From Malaya genurostris (lineage: Eukaryota > Arthropoda > Insecta > Diptera > Culicidae): 64,000 bases of DNA. Below the pieces are notes generated by a model. It did no database searches, had not been told where the DNA came from, and saw only the letters and a program-made list of their open reading frames with translations. How positions within the stretch are numbered: the stretch's first letter is position 1; each line of letters begins with the position of its first letter. The position numbers and the translations under genes were made by a program. Shown piece by piece: positions 33,466 through 45,400 of this stretch. The DNA is taken from contig NC_080572.1 in NCBI RefSeq assembly GCF_030247185.1, positions 216,037,435 to 216,101,434 on the forward strand. Direction: 5' to 3'.

Positions 33466-36400
33466 ATCATAGTGCCTCGCTCGGAGCTACCATTCGCCAC
33501 CGTAGAGTCAACCGCTTTCCCGCGCGATGGGATGCGACTGTGAATCATGCATAGCAAAATCGCTGCTATCACTGTTCAACTTCGTGTTCTTCGTAAGTTC
33601 TATTTTATTCTAGTTGAACGCAGCTACACACACGCGACTTGTACCTACGCCGTCGTTTCACTTTTCGTTGTTATCAGAGACATACTTTATCTCTGACATG
33701 GCTTGGATTTTCGTTTTGTTATTTATGTGGGAGTATCTGGTAAACCGAACAATGCCTGTATTTTTCGTCTCTAGGTTCTTGGCTCGATTGTTCTGGGTGT
33801 GGGAATATGGCTTGTGGCAGACAAATCATCATTCGTTGCCCTACTGAAAATGGTTGAAAGTGATCAATTGGAGGTGAGTTTGTTTTATATTATTATGTTA
33901 GCTCGAACAGTTAAGTAGATTAAGTTAATGAATGTATTACTCAAACCTAGTGTGGTTGAAAGACCTCAATCATTTGCTATCGGGAAAATGTTTCGATAAA
34001 TGGTTTTAAACCTTGCGACAACAATGGCTTAATATGCATAAAAGGGTGTGCAATGTGCAGTCAGTGAACTGACCTTCAGGTCAAAGACCTAAAAGCACTT
34101 CCAGAGACCAAGCTTGGGCAAGCAGCATGCCTTAACCAATTTGCATATCTAATCATGAAAATGCAATTTACTGCCAACGACATTCGTCCAGAAACGTTGT
34201 AAACGACAATAACTCTATGCACTCGCGCCTAAGGCCTATCATTAACGAAATTAGGGATGCAATTCTTAGCTGTTTGAAAGTGTGTCTCAGAAAGAAAAGG
34301 TGCTTACATAACAATAAGTGAATACAATGAACGACGTTTTACGGAAATATCTTTGACTGCAATTTCAGCAAATTTTTTTGAACTCTTGATTACCTAATCG
34401 GAAATCACGATGAAAGAATCTCGACTGGTCATGTTATTATTTGGTTCAATCGAATATGTGCCCGATTGACCCTACACACTTAAATTTTCTTGCTGAATCT
34501 CGGCAAAAAATGCCAAGATTTACACAACCGAGTGCTCGGTAATCGTCTCGGCAAAATGTATAATTACTGAGAATCTCGGCAATCCGAAATTTGTTAACTG
34601 TCAATTATTGCCGAAGATGTCAGAAGATATTTTGCTGTCAGCTCGGCAAAAGTTATCAGGATGGAATCGTGAATCGCCAATAATCAAAAAAGGAAAGATA
34701 CAACACCAATGTTTAATAACTTGCAACACATAATTTCTTATCATCTGCAGTCCACCTTTACAATTTCAACAATATCTAAACCATTATAATAACACAAAAA
34801 TTTTCAAAATCGTTTGTGAAATGCTGGAGTTATAGCAAAATTAAGGTAAAAAGAAATTTCGACGTATTTAGGGACTTTTACGAAAAATATTATATTTCAT
34901 AGAAAAAAGTACCAAACTCAAATATTATTATTGAAATGTTTTTATTATTATAAAAGCTTCTTAGTGATAAATTTTGGAATACCGTTTGTTTGTAAATATA
35001 AATAAACATAGAAAAAATACAAGGGTTTGAATGCAAACACGACCGAGCACGGTTCATTAAAAATGAGATATTTCTAAGGTTCCCATAATGAATTCAAAAA
35101 TAAAGATGATGGTGGATACACTGAACTGTGACAAATTACAAATTTACTTTACTTTTAGCGCTTAGATTTTTTGCGAATGATAAAATTGACCGTTAGATTC
35201 TTTCAGAATAAATGATTCTATCCTATTTTGATGCCTTCCACAATTTTTTACATTGTAAAGATTTTGAAAAATATCCCTTAAATGGAAGTCATAATTGACT
35301 GGTTTCAATGTTACTTAAAAGATCAATTTTGGATACGAACAATCTCAAGATATAAACCTGGTCAAATGAAACGATTTCATATCATAATGATATTTTTCAA
35401 GAACAATGAACGTACAAACTGATTAATTTTATAAACATCGATTCAAGAGAAGTTTTTATATAGTTTGATTGAAAAATGTTGAATCAGTAACCGTGAACCA
35501 ATAAACTCAGTTTATTGATTGATCTTTCGTTAAATTATTGATCCTTCGTTGAAAAGCGTCGATAATCTTCGGAAATTATCTGAAAATGCTATGACAGCAA
35601 TACAATATTATGCTTTATAAGACTAAATTAATTTCTAACTATTCAATTAGGTTACTTGATTATTGTTTGGTTTAATCATAGAATTTGAGAGATTATGCTG
35701 AGAGATAGTAGCCACATTTAATGAAAAAGAAGTATCTATGTTTATCGTCATAGTACCACTTTATACTGAATCTATTTGCGCACCACCGTGTTGTAAATGT
35801 ATGTAAATGGAGATATCAGTACGCACACTACCTGTTGACAAATATTGAAGCTTTCGAATCAAGTTAAATGTGATAAATCTATCAACAAATCACCGAGATA
35901 CAAGCGCTTCAAATTAGGTCCGAAAGTTCTAAATTGGCCTGGTAGTTACCGGAGAATCAAAATAAATTGCTAACTAGTTTGCAATATACTCAAGTGAATA
36001 CGGTATCCACACACCGCACAAAAACAAAAGCGGCTAACCAGCGAGCGAATGGATGTAACTTCCGGTTTCGTAACCCACTCACTACTCAAACACCTTCCTC
36101 GCTGGTAGCCAGGGGTTAACTAAGCCAGAAATGTATTTGGGCATATATTTATAGATTTCCTTTTGTGCGACAATTCATACTGCGCAAATCGAACGAGAGG
36201 ATGACATCTTTGACGCACAGTGACTGCGACTGTGATTGGCTCGTGAAGTAATAGGTCAATTCGAATCAATTTTACAATGGTATCCCGATCAACAAGAGAT
36301 AACAAAATTGTATCTGGGGTGGTTTCGTTTTTTCTATCTAAATTAGTCATAATCTTGACCTCGTCAATAGTTAAAATAACAAAAATTATAACTCAATTGA

Positions 36401-39400
36401 ACCTAGGTGATAACAAAATTGTTACAAACCATGATATGTAAATATCAATATTATATCTTAATTTGTTACAAATTTAATACGACTTTTCAGCTGTTATTAC
36501 CCATTTTTTGGAGGGATAAAAATAGATTTCGCGAAATAAGATGAAATTGCATACCTTTAGGCGATTTGATTTGCGATAAAAAAACATGAACAGTTAAGCG
36601 ACTGGTTTCGAACCGGGATGTTTTGAGTTACCAACATAGGCTTGCATCGGGGCATGAGAACCAACTGAGGTTGGGAGGATATATTGGCATCATATAATAA
36701 CTAGTGTAAGTCCATATTGCTACAAAAATAATCTATCGCTCTCCACCTCTTTCGTCGTTTCTTTCCAACCGGCATAGGAATGACAAAGGGGCTATTTTAG
36801 AACTATGAGTAAGCTTTTTTTGGTACTGAAGAATAGTTGTAAATGAACGGAAATGATTAAATTCAGTGAAACAAAACTACCTTATAGAATCAGAGGAAAT
36901 TGAATAATTAATGATAGTTTTTAGTTTTTTCTTCTTTGTACCAAGAGGGCCGACTTTCAATTCGAATCAGTTCGCTCGTTCAATTTAAGTCGGTCGGTTG
37001 CTTTAAACTCTACATTGGAAATTTCGAATCCCAGCTAATGGTTCCGGATTGGAAATAATCAAAATACTACGAAATGCGACTATCATAAATTTATGGATAG
37101 ATTGAACTTTTCAAATCGAAGGTATAGTGGTGCAATAAATCGTTTTTGTCTGATTCATGAATTTAAAAATGTTCATGCAATGATATAGATGACAACGGGC
37201 AAAAGACCACTAGTGAACATTTTTCAATGTAATATTAACAAAGTTTTTTATTTATAACTACTTAAAAAATCATCAGATCAACATAGTATAAAGTACAGCA
37301 AGAACTAAACATACATCGATACGAATTTTTTAAGATTTTTTTTCTCTATTTTCAGTACATCCGGGGTCCGTTAAACTATAGTCGCTATTTTCAATCTGCA
37401 ACTAAAATACCTATAAATCGAGAAAGTATTGAGCTGAGTTTAGATTTCGTTTTTGAGCCCAGTTTAGATTTTATTTTCCGTTTATTGCAGCGTCACTTTT
37501 GAAGACGTTTTGAAATTTTTAACACTTATCACTCTGTGTTTTAGGAAACAAAAATCGACCACCGATAAAATTGAAAAATTTAAGCATTCATTTTACTCCA
37601 AGCTTGTGTAAATCATCTCTTAGGAAACATTGCGGTTTCATTGCACTGAGTCGAATGCTATATCACTATTTCCAATATTTATTAGTCGAGTTTTAAAGCT
37701 TTTGCCTTACCTTTCTTTGTTCATAAAAGAAAAAGCGCAAAATCATCTTGAAAAATATTTATTTTCAATTTAAAATTAATATTTGAATAAAAACTTTACA
37801 CAATTTAAGTAGGAATTACTTAGGAACGTTCTCAAATTTCAAATTCAGGCTGTCATTTTAAAATCAAATATCAAATTATTGTTTGCAAAAGCATCTTCAG
37901 GTATGTGAAATTGGAAAAAATTATTGTTACTGCTCTTTATTGAAGCATAGCATTTTTAGGGTTGAAAGTCAAAAACCTGATCGACAAAAGTGTTTGCATT
38001 CTTTTTTTTTCAATTCTCCAGTATAGTTTTACCTGAAATGTAACGGCCCTTAATATAATATCTGGACTTGCTATAATCCTAATAAAATCTGAATGTTTCC
38101 TTCTGATTTGGAATCATATTTATAACATAATGTGATATAAATATTAAGATCACATATAATTTTGATAGAATCCTGTTATGCTCTGTTGATCGGGATGCAA
38201 TTGAAATACTTAAACGACGTTACCTCATAAGTTTAAGTTTAGTGTTTCCGAAGTTGGTAGTTAAATTATATAAATCCATCAACAAATGACTGAGTTATAA
38301 GCGTTCAAAATTATGACAGAAAAAGGTTACGTGGTTAGTTTGGCTTTTTTAAATTGACACCCAGCCTGTTTAGTGAATAGTAAGGCATTTTTAATGCCAA
38401 AAGCCACGAGAGCGTTCTAGGGTTAAATGTCCAGCTCATAAATCATGTAGACCAAAATTTGATACTTTTTTACTGCCATACAACGAACGGAGCAATAGAC
38501 CATTGTTGTTGGTAATTTTTACAAAACAGTATTTTAGCAGAAGATTTTTCTATTCTGTTAAGAATTATTTAAAATTAAATTCAGAAAGCGCCACCACTTT
38601 TATTACGCGGTCATGTCTTATGGTAAAAAAAGTTACATGAATCTGAACCTAGGAACTTATTTTTTAAAGATTTTCACTATTGCGTGGGAATTTCAAAACC
38701 GTGAAATTTGTTTTACAAGTTATGGAAATCTATTTATTTTGAAATGTTGCCATAAATTCTCATTTATTTTTCAAGATACACAAGCCGAAAAGGGATACAA
38801 AAATTCTCAAACGTCTTCACCATATGAGCGAAAGGAAACAAATTCTGTGTTTTTCGATGAGTGATTCAAATGATCAAGCCAAAAATTTGCATGTTTGAGT
38901 TTAGCCTCAATAATGTACTTTTCGCAAATTTTTACTTTCGATATTTCAATCATTTACTTTTCCCGAAACCACTTTTTTTCGTTGAGTAAAGCTAAGCTGA
39001 TGATGGTTTCACGTCATAACGGAAAATTATGACACCACGTGGACTTCGAACAAACCATCCCTTCCCTGACCCTTTTCGTAGCAAACGTAGACTTTTATGA
39101 AACCATCCTACCCCAGAGAATCTGCGTGGTTTATGTATGGCCCTTTATGTATAATGACAGTTCATAAACAAGCAATCAAATCATCAAGTAAATTGAAGTA
39201 ACATGATTTGCTAGAAGGTACATCGAGCAGCGGCGGAGCTATCTGGTTTTCCTTTTTTTAACAATGGTTGTTTTTCAAACATAAGAACTAAAAACAAAAT
39301 AGACATAAAGAAAGACAAAGCTTAGGGCAATTGTAACAATATACATTTAATTATTCAAACCCCATCCATGTTTCTAATTGGTAGCCGTACAATCAATGAA

Positions 39401-42400
39401 TTCCGATGAAGTTATAGGATATAACTTTATATAATTTCAGTTATTGTTCTATTAAAGGAAATTAATATCCAATTTCACTCCACAGCACTTCACACAACCA
39501 GCAGTGATAGAGCAGCTAGCATATTTTCTAATCGCAATAGGAGCAGTGATGTTCTTCCTGAGCTTCCTTGGATATTGCGGGGCGTTGCGAGAAAGCCAGT
39601 GCCTACTGACGACGGTAAGTAAATAAATAAATAAAGGCAAATTTACATCTTTTTACATGAAGTATTTGGAGTAGGAAATTGAATATAAAATCACTTTACA
39701 GTTCTTCATTTTTCAATATACTTTTGCATTAGCATTAGAATCTGTGTTGCTAGTCCGTTATTGATCAGCACCAATTGAGCTGGCGGAATGTTTTTTTTTT
39801 ACGTAGGACTACGTCTTTCTTTACTATGCTCACTTGAGGGCATTCTCAAAATTTCACGACACGAAAGTGTAACGAACGAATACGGAAAGTGGACAACGAT
39901 GGAGAATATTATTCAAAATCAGCCGTTCTAATGGCTCTAAATGTTATCTAAAAAACTATTAAGATTGCTTTGCGCAATCAAAGGTGAAAATCATCAGTTT
40001 AGTGCAAAGCTTGAATAATTTGATTAGATTTGTGCATTTTTCGATATGCGAAATTTATACCAACCGAATGTTAGCTATCATTTTGCTGCATCGCGTTCGA
40101 GGAAAATATTCCGAACAGTGTTCAGTATCGTCGAGAATTTTACAATTTGGTCCTTCTGAATGCCACAAATGAAACCCGTACGACATTTTGATAGTTTCTG
40201 TCACAGAAATATTGAGATAAATGAAGTATTGATATATATGAGCGGTTGCGTCATCATCCAGCTGCTGGTCGTTCGCAGTCGAGAAAAATACATCGAAATG
40301 TGAGCGACGCAGAAAAACCAATTAATCGGCCATTCTAAGGGTTTTCCAATGGACTATCAGAATTGTTCTTCTTTGAAATATGCAAATCGGAAGTAAAAAT
40401 AATCCGTTTAGGAAAAATCTAATGAAATAATCAGTATAGTGAACCGTTCGCAATGCGGACTGCGCCTCAAACGAATGCAAATAAAACCAACATTCAGTTG
40501 CTTAAGGTTAAAAAAAATGCACCGAGTAGTGTTTAATATGGGAGAAAATTCTAGTATATGACATCTTCCGGTACTAGAAATGAATCCCAAATAACATTAA
40601 AGACTGTCTCAGAAAGTATGAACGCAACCAAAAACCGCTGCCATTTCGCAATAGTTCAGAATCTGTCAATTTTTATGGCTGCGTCCTGTTGTTTACACTC
40701 TCCTATAACCACTTGTGCAGTTGTTTATTCGTTTTCATTAGTATGTTTCGAAATGCGTGGACTTTCAGCAGAACAACATCAAAAAATTGTGTACAAATGG
40801 TGCACAGAACGCGGACTGTCACTGAGAAAGATAGCAAATATGGAAGGAGTAAGTGAAAAAGCCGTTCGAAATGCAATCAGGAAGTTCGGTGAGGATAACA
40901 CCTTTGAGGATAAACCGAAAACGGGTCGAAAAAAAGGTCCTGCTAACCCTCGGTTGGATAAACGTATACTGAAGGCGTTCGAGCAAAAGAAGGAGGTTTC
41001 AGTTCGGGATGTGGCCAAAAAAGTGGGCACTTCGAAGTCAAATGTTCTTCATGCTAAAGAACGTTTGAATCTTCGAACCTATAAGAAGCAGAAACAACCA
41101 AAACGTAGTCCGAAACAAGAAGCATCGATCAGGCGGGCAGTACAATACAATTCTTGCTGGAAATTTGAACTGCATAATCATGGACGACGAAACCTACGTG
41201 AAACTCGATTACAAATCCTTGCCGGAACCACAATATTATACGGTGCGAGAATGGCAAGTGTTAAACCAGTCCGAGACATCGATTGAAGTCGCAAAATTTG
41301 GTAAGAAAGCTATGGTCTGGCAAGCAATTTGTAGCTGCGGTAGGATTTAGAAACCCTTCATCACCACTGCTTCAATGAACAGCGAAATATACATCAAGGA
41401 ATGTTTACATAAACGACTTCTACCCATGATTCGAAGCCACAAGGATCATTTTTTTTATTCAATAATATATTTTTTTAAGGCACACTGCTTAAGCTCTAAG
41501 GTGCCAAGGGCTTTTTCTATTTTTATTAACGACTAACTTAAAACTAGGATAGTAAAAATGGATAATGTTGTATTGGGGTCGCAGTGGTCGACTTTGGCAG
41601 ATCCAGCCTTCAGCTGGCGATCGGCACCGGCCAGTGGATGGAATATGTCATGAGTCTTCCAGATGACGTTGGCCGCATCGTTCGGTCCGTGTGGGTTCGC
41701 GGGAAACACCCCCAGGCTACGAATACCCGGCGGGTGGCCCGCATGACTAGAGCGGCCTTCCGTGGGCGATGATGGTGATGTTACAGAAGAGAACGAAAAA
41801 AAATATAGAGAAGTAAATATTGCGGAAAACGAAGTAAAATGGGGATATGGGAACGAAATGACTAAGAACGACAGAGATCTAATTAGTTGACATCGAGATG
41901 GAGAAAAGACGGGGAGGGGGGAAGCGAAAAGGTTAGTGACAGCAAAAAGATCTTGTTAGTTCCGATGAAGATGGTGGACAGATGAGGAATCGGGATAATC
42001 GGCGGAAGTTAGTGTCGAACCTGCAGTTGAGAAATAATTCTTAGCCACAGTTGAAACAACGTCGATAAATAGGAGGAACTTTCTAAGCCAGATGTAACAG
42101 ATTACACTTGTATATTAATGTGTTTGAGAAACTGGTATATCAGAAGCATATATGAACTATCCCGACTCGCCAACATATCCCGAACCGGAACCTCAGGCGG
42201 TCTACCTCGGGCCCTGAGGGATTCCAGTAGCTTCGACCTGGCGTCGCGATACTCTACGCACGACCACACGACATGCTCGATGTCCTGATAACCGTCGCCA
42301 CAGGTGCAGAGCCCGTTCTCCACGATCCCGATACGCCGGAGATGTGCGTTAAATGTATAGTGATTTGACATGAGCCGTGACATAACGAGAATGAAACCAC

Positions 42401-45400
42401 GACTCACGTTCATCCCCTTGAACCAAGGTTTCGTCGATACCTTAGGGATAATGGAGTGTAGCCATCGTCCCAGTTCGTCATTCGTCCATGAAGTTTGCCA
42501 ACTTTCGAGAGTTTTCTGACGAGAAATACTGAAAAATTCATTGAAGCAGATTGGTCTTTCATAAATATCACCTTCTAATGCGCCCACTTTAGCCAGTGAG
42601 TCAGCCTTTTCATTGCCCGGAATGGAACAATGCGAAGGGACCCAGACTAACGATATTGAATAAGACCGTTCAGATAAAGTTCGCAAGTGTTCCCGTATTT
42701 TCCCCAGGAAATATGGGGGATACTTTCCTGGCTTCATTGCCCGGAGAGCTTCTATTGAGCTTAGACTGTCCGGCCACAAGCATCATGTTGTCTTCTGGAC
42801 AGATCTTGCTTCTTTCCACTACTCGAAATCAACGGTAAAATTGTATACTACCAAAAATGTCACTTTCGTCCCAAAAGACATGAATCCACCAAATTGCCCA
42901 CAACTTCGACCAATTGAGGAATTTTGGGCATTAACGAAGGCACATTTTAGGAAACATGTCTCGGCAGCCGAAACCATTCGACAGTTCGAAAAAGATTGGA
43001 AAAAAGTGTCAAAACTTGTCGCCAAGAAGTCTGCAGGGAATTTAATGAGGAACGTTCGCAAGAAGGTGCGCCAGCTAGTCTACAATGGCTAAGTAGCAAA
43101 TGTTGAGAATAATATTCTGTTGTTGTAGTCTAATATTATCAGTATATCGAATAAAATTTGAATATCTAACACTTGTCAATTATTTACAGCGAAATCAAAG
43201 TGCGTCCATACTTTCTGGGACAGTCTTTATGACAGTTTCATATCGGAAATCTTTTATGAAGCAACGTTCCAAATGCTTTAGTTTTGAAAACCTAATATGG
43301 GCAGAGTTTGAAGCAGTTATTTCGAATATATAAAACAAATGTAGCCAATCTTTTAGTTTTATCTATGCAGGCAAAATACGACGCGGCAAAGGTCAAGAGG
43401 AAGCGCGATAGCGAAAGCTCGCCTAATTCGTCGAGGCTCGCCATGTCAATTGCGGAGCGCGTTAAGGGTTGAGCCCAGGTTGCGTTGCGTAGAACCACGT
43501 GTCTCGCTCTGCGTATTATATTGCTCTCTATTTCTCTCCTCGCGGTTATGTCTCTGGGATTGCCTACTGCAAGTGTTTTCAGTGTAGGCATGTTTTTTTA
43601 AAGTTCTCGATTGATTTCCTACATTTCTTCGTGGTATCATTTCTGAACAGTTTCCAAGTTACAACGGTTTAAAGGAAGTGTGTGCAAATAAATACTTTCG
43701 CTCCTTTTGAAGTTTTAAGTCGAATTGGTCTCTATATCCAAGCGAAATATTTAATTTACTATACTGAAGACGTGCTCAAAGTTTCCTTCCAAGTACGACA
43801 GAGACGAACTAAATGTTGTCAACTATTCCACTGTATATTTCTGGAATTGATCTACTGATAATAGAGTGCAATAATCGTAAAGTATATTTCATCTACTTCA
43901 AACAGTCTTAGTCACTATCGAATGGATGTGTATATAGTTCTCATAAAAATTTGGTAATAACGGTAGGGGCAAAACTGTGCGAAAGAGCATTATACTTCCG
44001 TAATCCGTCTGAAAAAATTCTCTGGAAAAATGCCGGAAAATAACATGAATCTCAAAAACAGCAATATCTGTTTTCGCAGGATAAAGTTGAATTAGAGATA
44101 AATCTGTTCATAAATGATTATTTTATATTTAATTTTGAATTCCACTATTAGTGCCATTGCTTCCAAATGATTTCAATCTCAAATCTAGTTATTGCATAAG
44201 TAATCCGCAAACGCCTTACATACAATGTGCAATTCATACTTACCAATGTGCAGAACACTCTAGCCATCGCATTCACACCTGCATTAATCGTGAGCTTCGA
44301 TCTACTTTTCGCGAACGACAACTTTAAAAGCCCAACACTCACCAGCGCAAAACTAAAAGCCGAAACTCGCTGAGCTGGAAACCTTTTTGAGCAACTTTGT
44401 TCATAAAGCCGAAAAAATGCTGTCTGTTGTAAAACCTGAAAATGCAATTCCCGCTCGGAATAACGCATAAACTACATCCAAGTACAATCTTAATTAAAGC
44501 GATTCGTATCTATCTATCTTTTCTACTTTATTTTAGTATGGACTGTTTTTGCTGGTGATATTGATTCTTGAGGTGGCTGCCGGTGGACTAGCGGTGGCAT
44601 ACAAGGACCGTGCCAAAACGGAGACTAAAAACTATCTGCAGACGACGATTTCCAAGTACTACTCGAGCAACGATCGCAACCAGTCCGATGCCGTCACGTT
44701 GATGTGGAACTATCTGATGTCGGAGATGCACTGCTGCGGGGTGGAGGACTACCGGGACTTCAGTTTGTCGGATAAATGGAACGAGAGCAAGGGCAGCCGG
44801 GTCGTTCCGGAGGCATGCTGTGTGCAGACTGCTCTATTCGAACCACAGGACAAGAATTGTCCCTTCTCGCCCACCGATAGCAATAGTTACTACAAACAGG
44901 TAATGATTTAATGTTGGTTACACACACACCTATTTAGGCTAAAATTATTTCATATTCTAGGGTTGTTACGATGCACTAATTGACTGGATCATGTACAATC
45001 GAAATCTGGTCATCATTGTAGCCATCGGTGTAGGACTGGTGCAGTTGGTAGCGATATTCCTAGCATTTTGCTTATGTAAAGCCATCGACAAATACCAGGG
45101 AATGCGACTATGATGAAAATTGAAACGTAATTCTCGCCAAGTGTCAGCAACAAATAGAGGAGATATTTTGACCACAAAAAGACAGAAACATCAAAACTAT
45201 GTCAGGAAAGATAAAACCGACACGAATCAGAATACCATATGTTCTAACGATGTTAAACTAGATCCTTAAAATAAGAGTAAACTGTTCGGCCAAAAAAAAA
45301 GGTGGCCGAACGAGCAAGTGCACCTTAAACTAAATCAAAAACCGTTTTGTCGAGATCGGTACAATCACTTGAGACCAAGTCATTCACAGAAGTAGCAGCT

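Larger units (their letters stand above)
40600..43227 (+). mobile_element. DD37E (ITmD37E-like) transposon with nested LINE
   Basis: Terminal inverted repeats AAGACTGTCTCAGAAAGTAT (40600) and ATACTTTCTGGGACAGTCTT (ending 43227) are nearly perfect, and TA flanks both ends (40598-40599, 43228-43229). It carries one plus-strand transposase broken by a frameshift, a stop and a 1,332-bp LINE insertion. Without the LINE the element would be about 1.3 kb, the normal size for the group. It sits in tetraspanin intron 3, in the same orientation as the gene. Confidence 0.92.

Noticed and set aside
36590..36670. tRNA-like sequence with a reversed B-box (GGTTCGAAACC)
   Set aside because: No A-box at the right distance and no acceptor stem; not a tRNA gene and not clearly a SINE.
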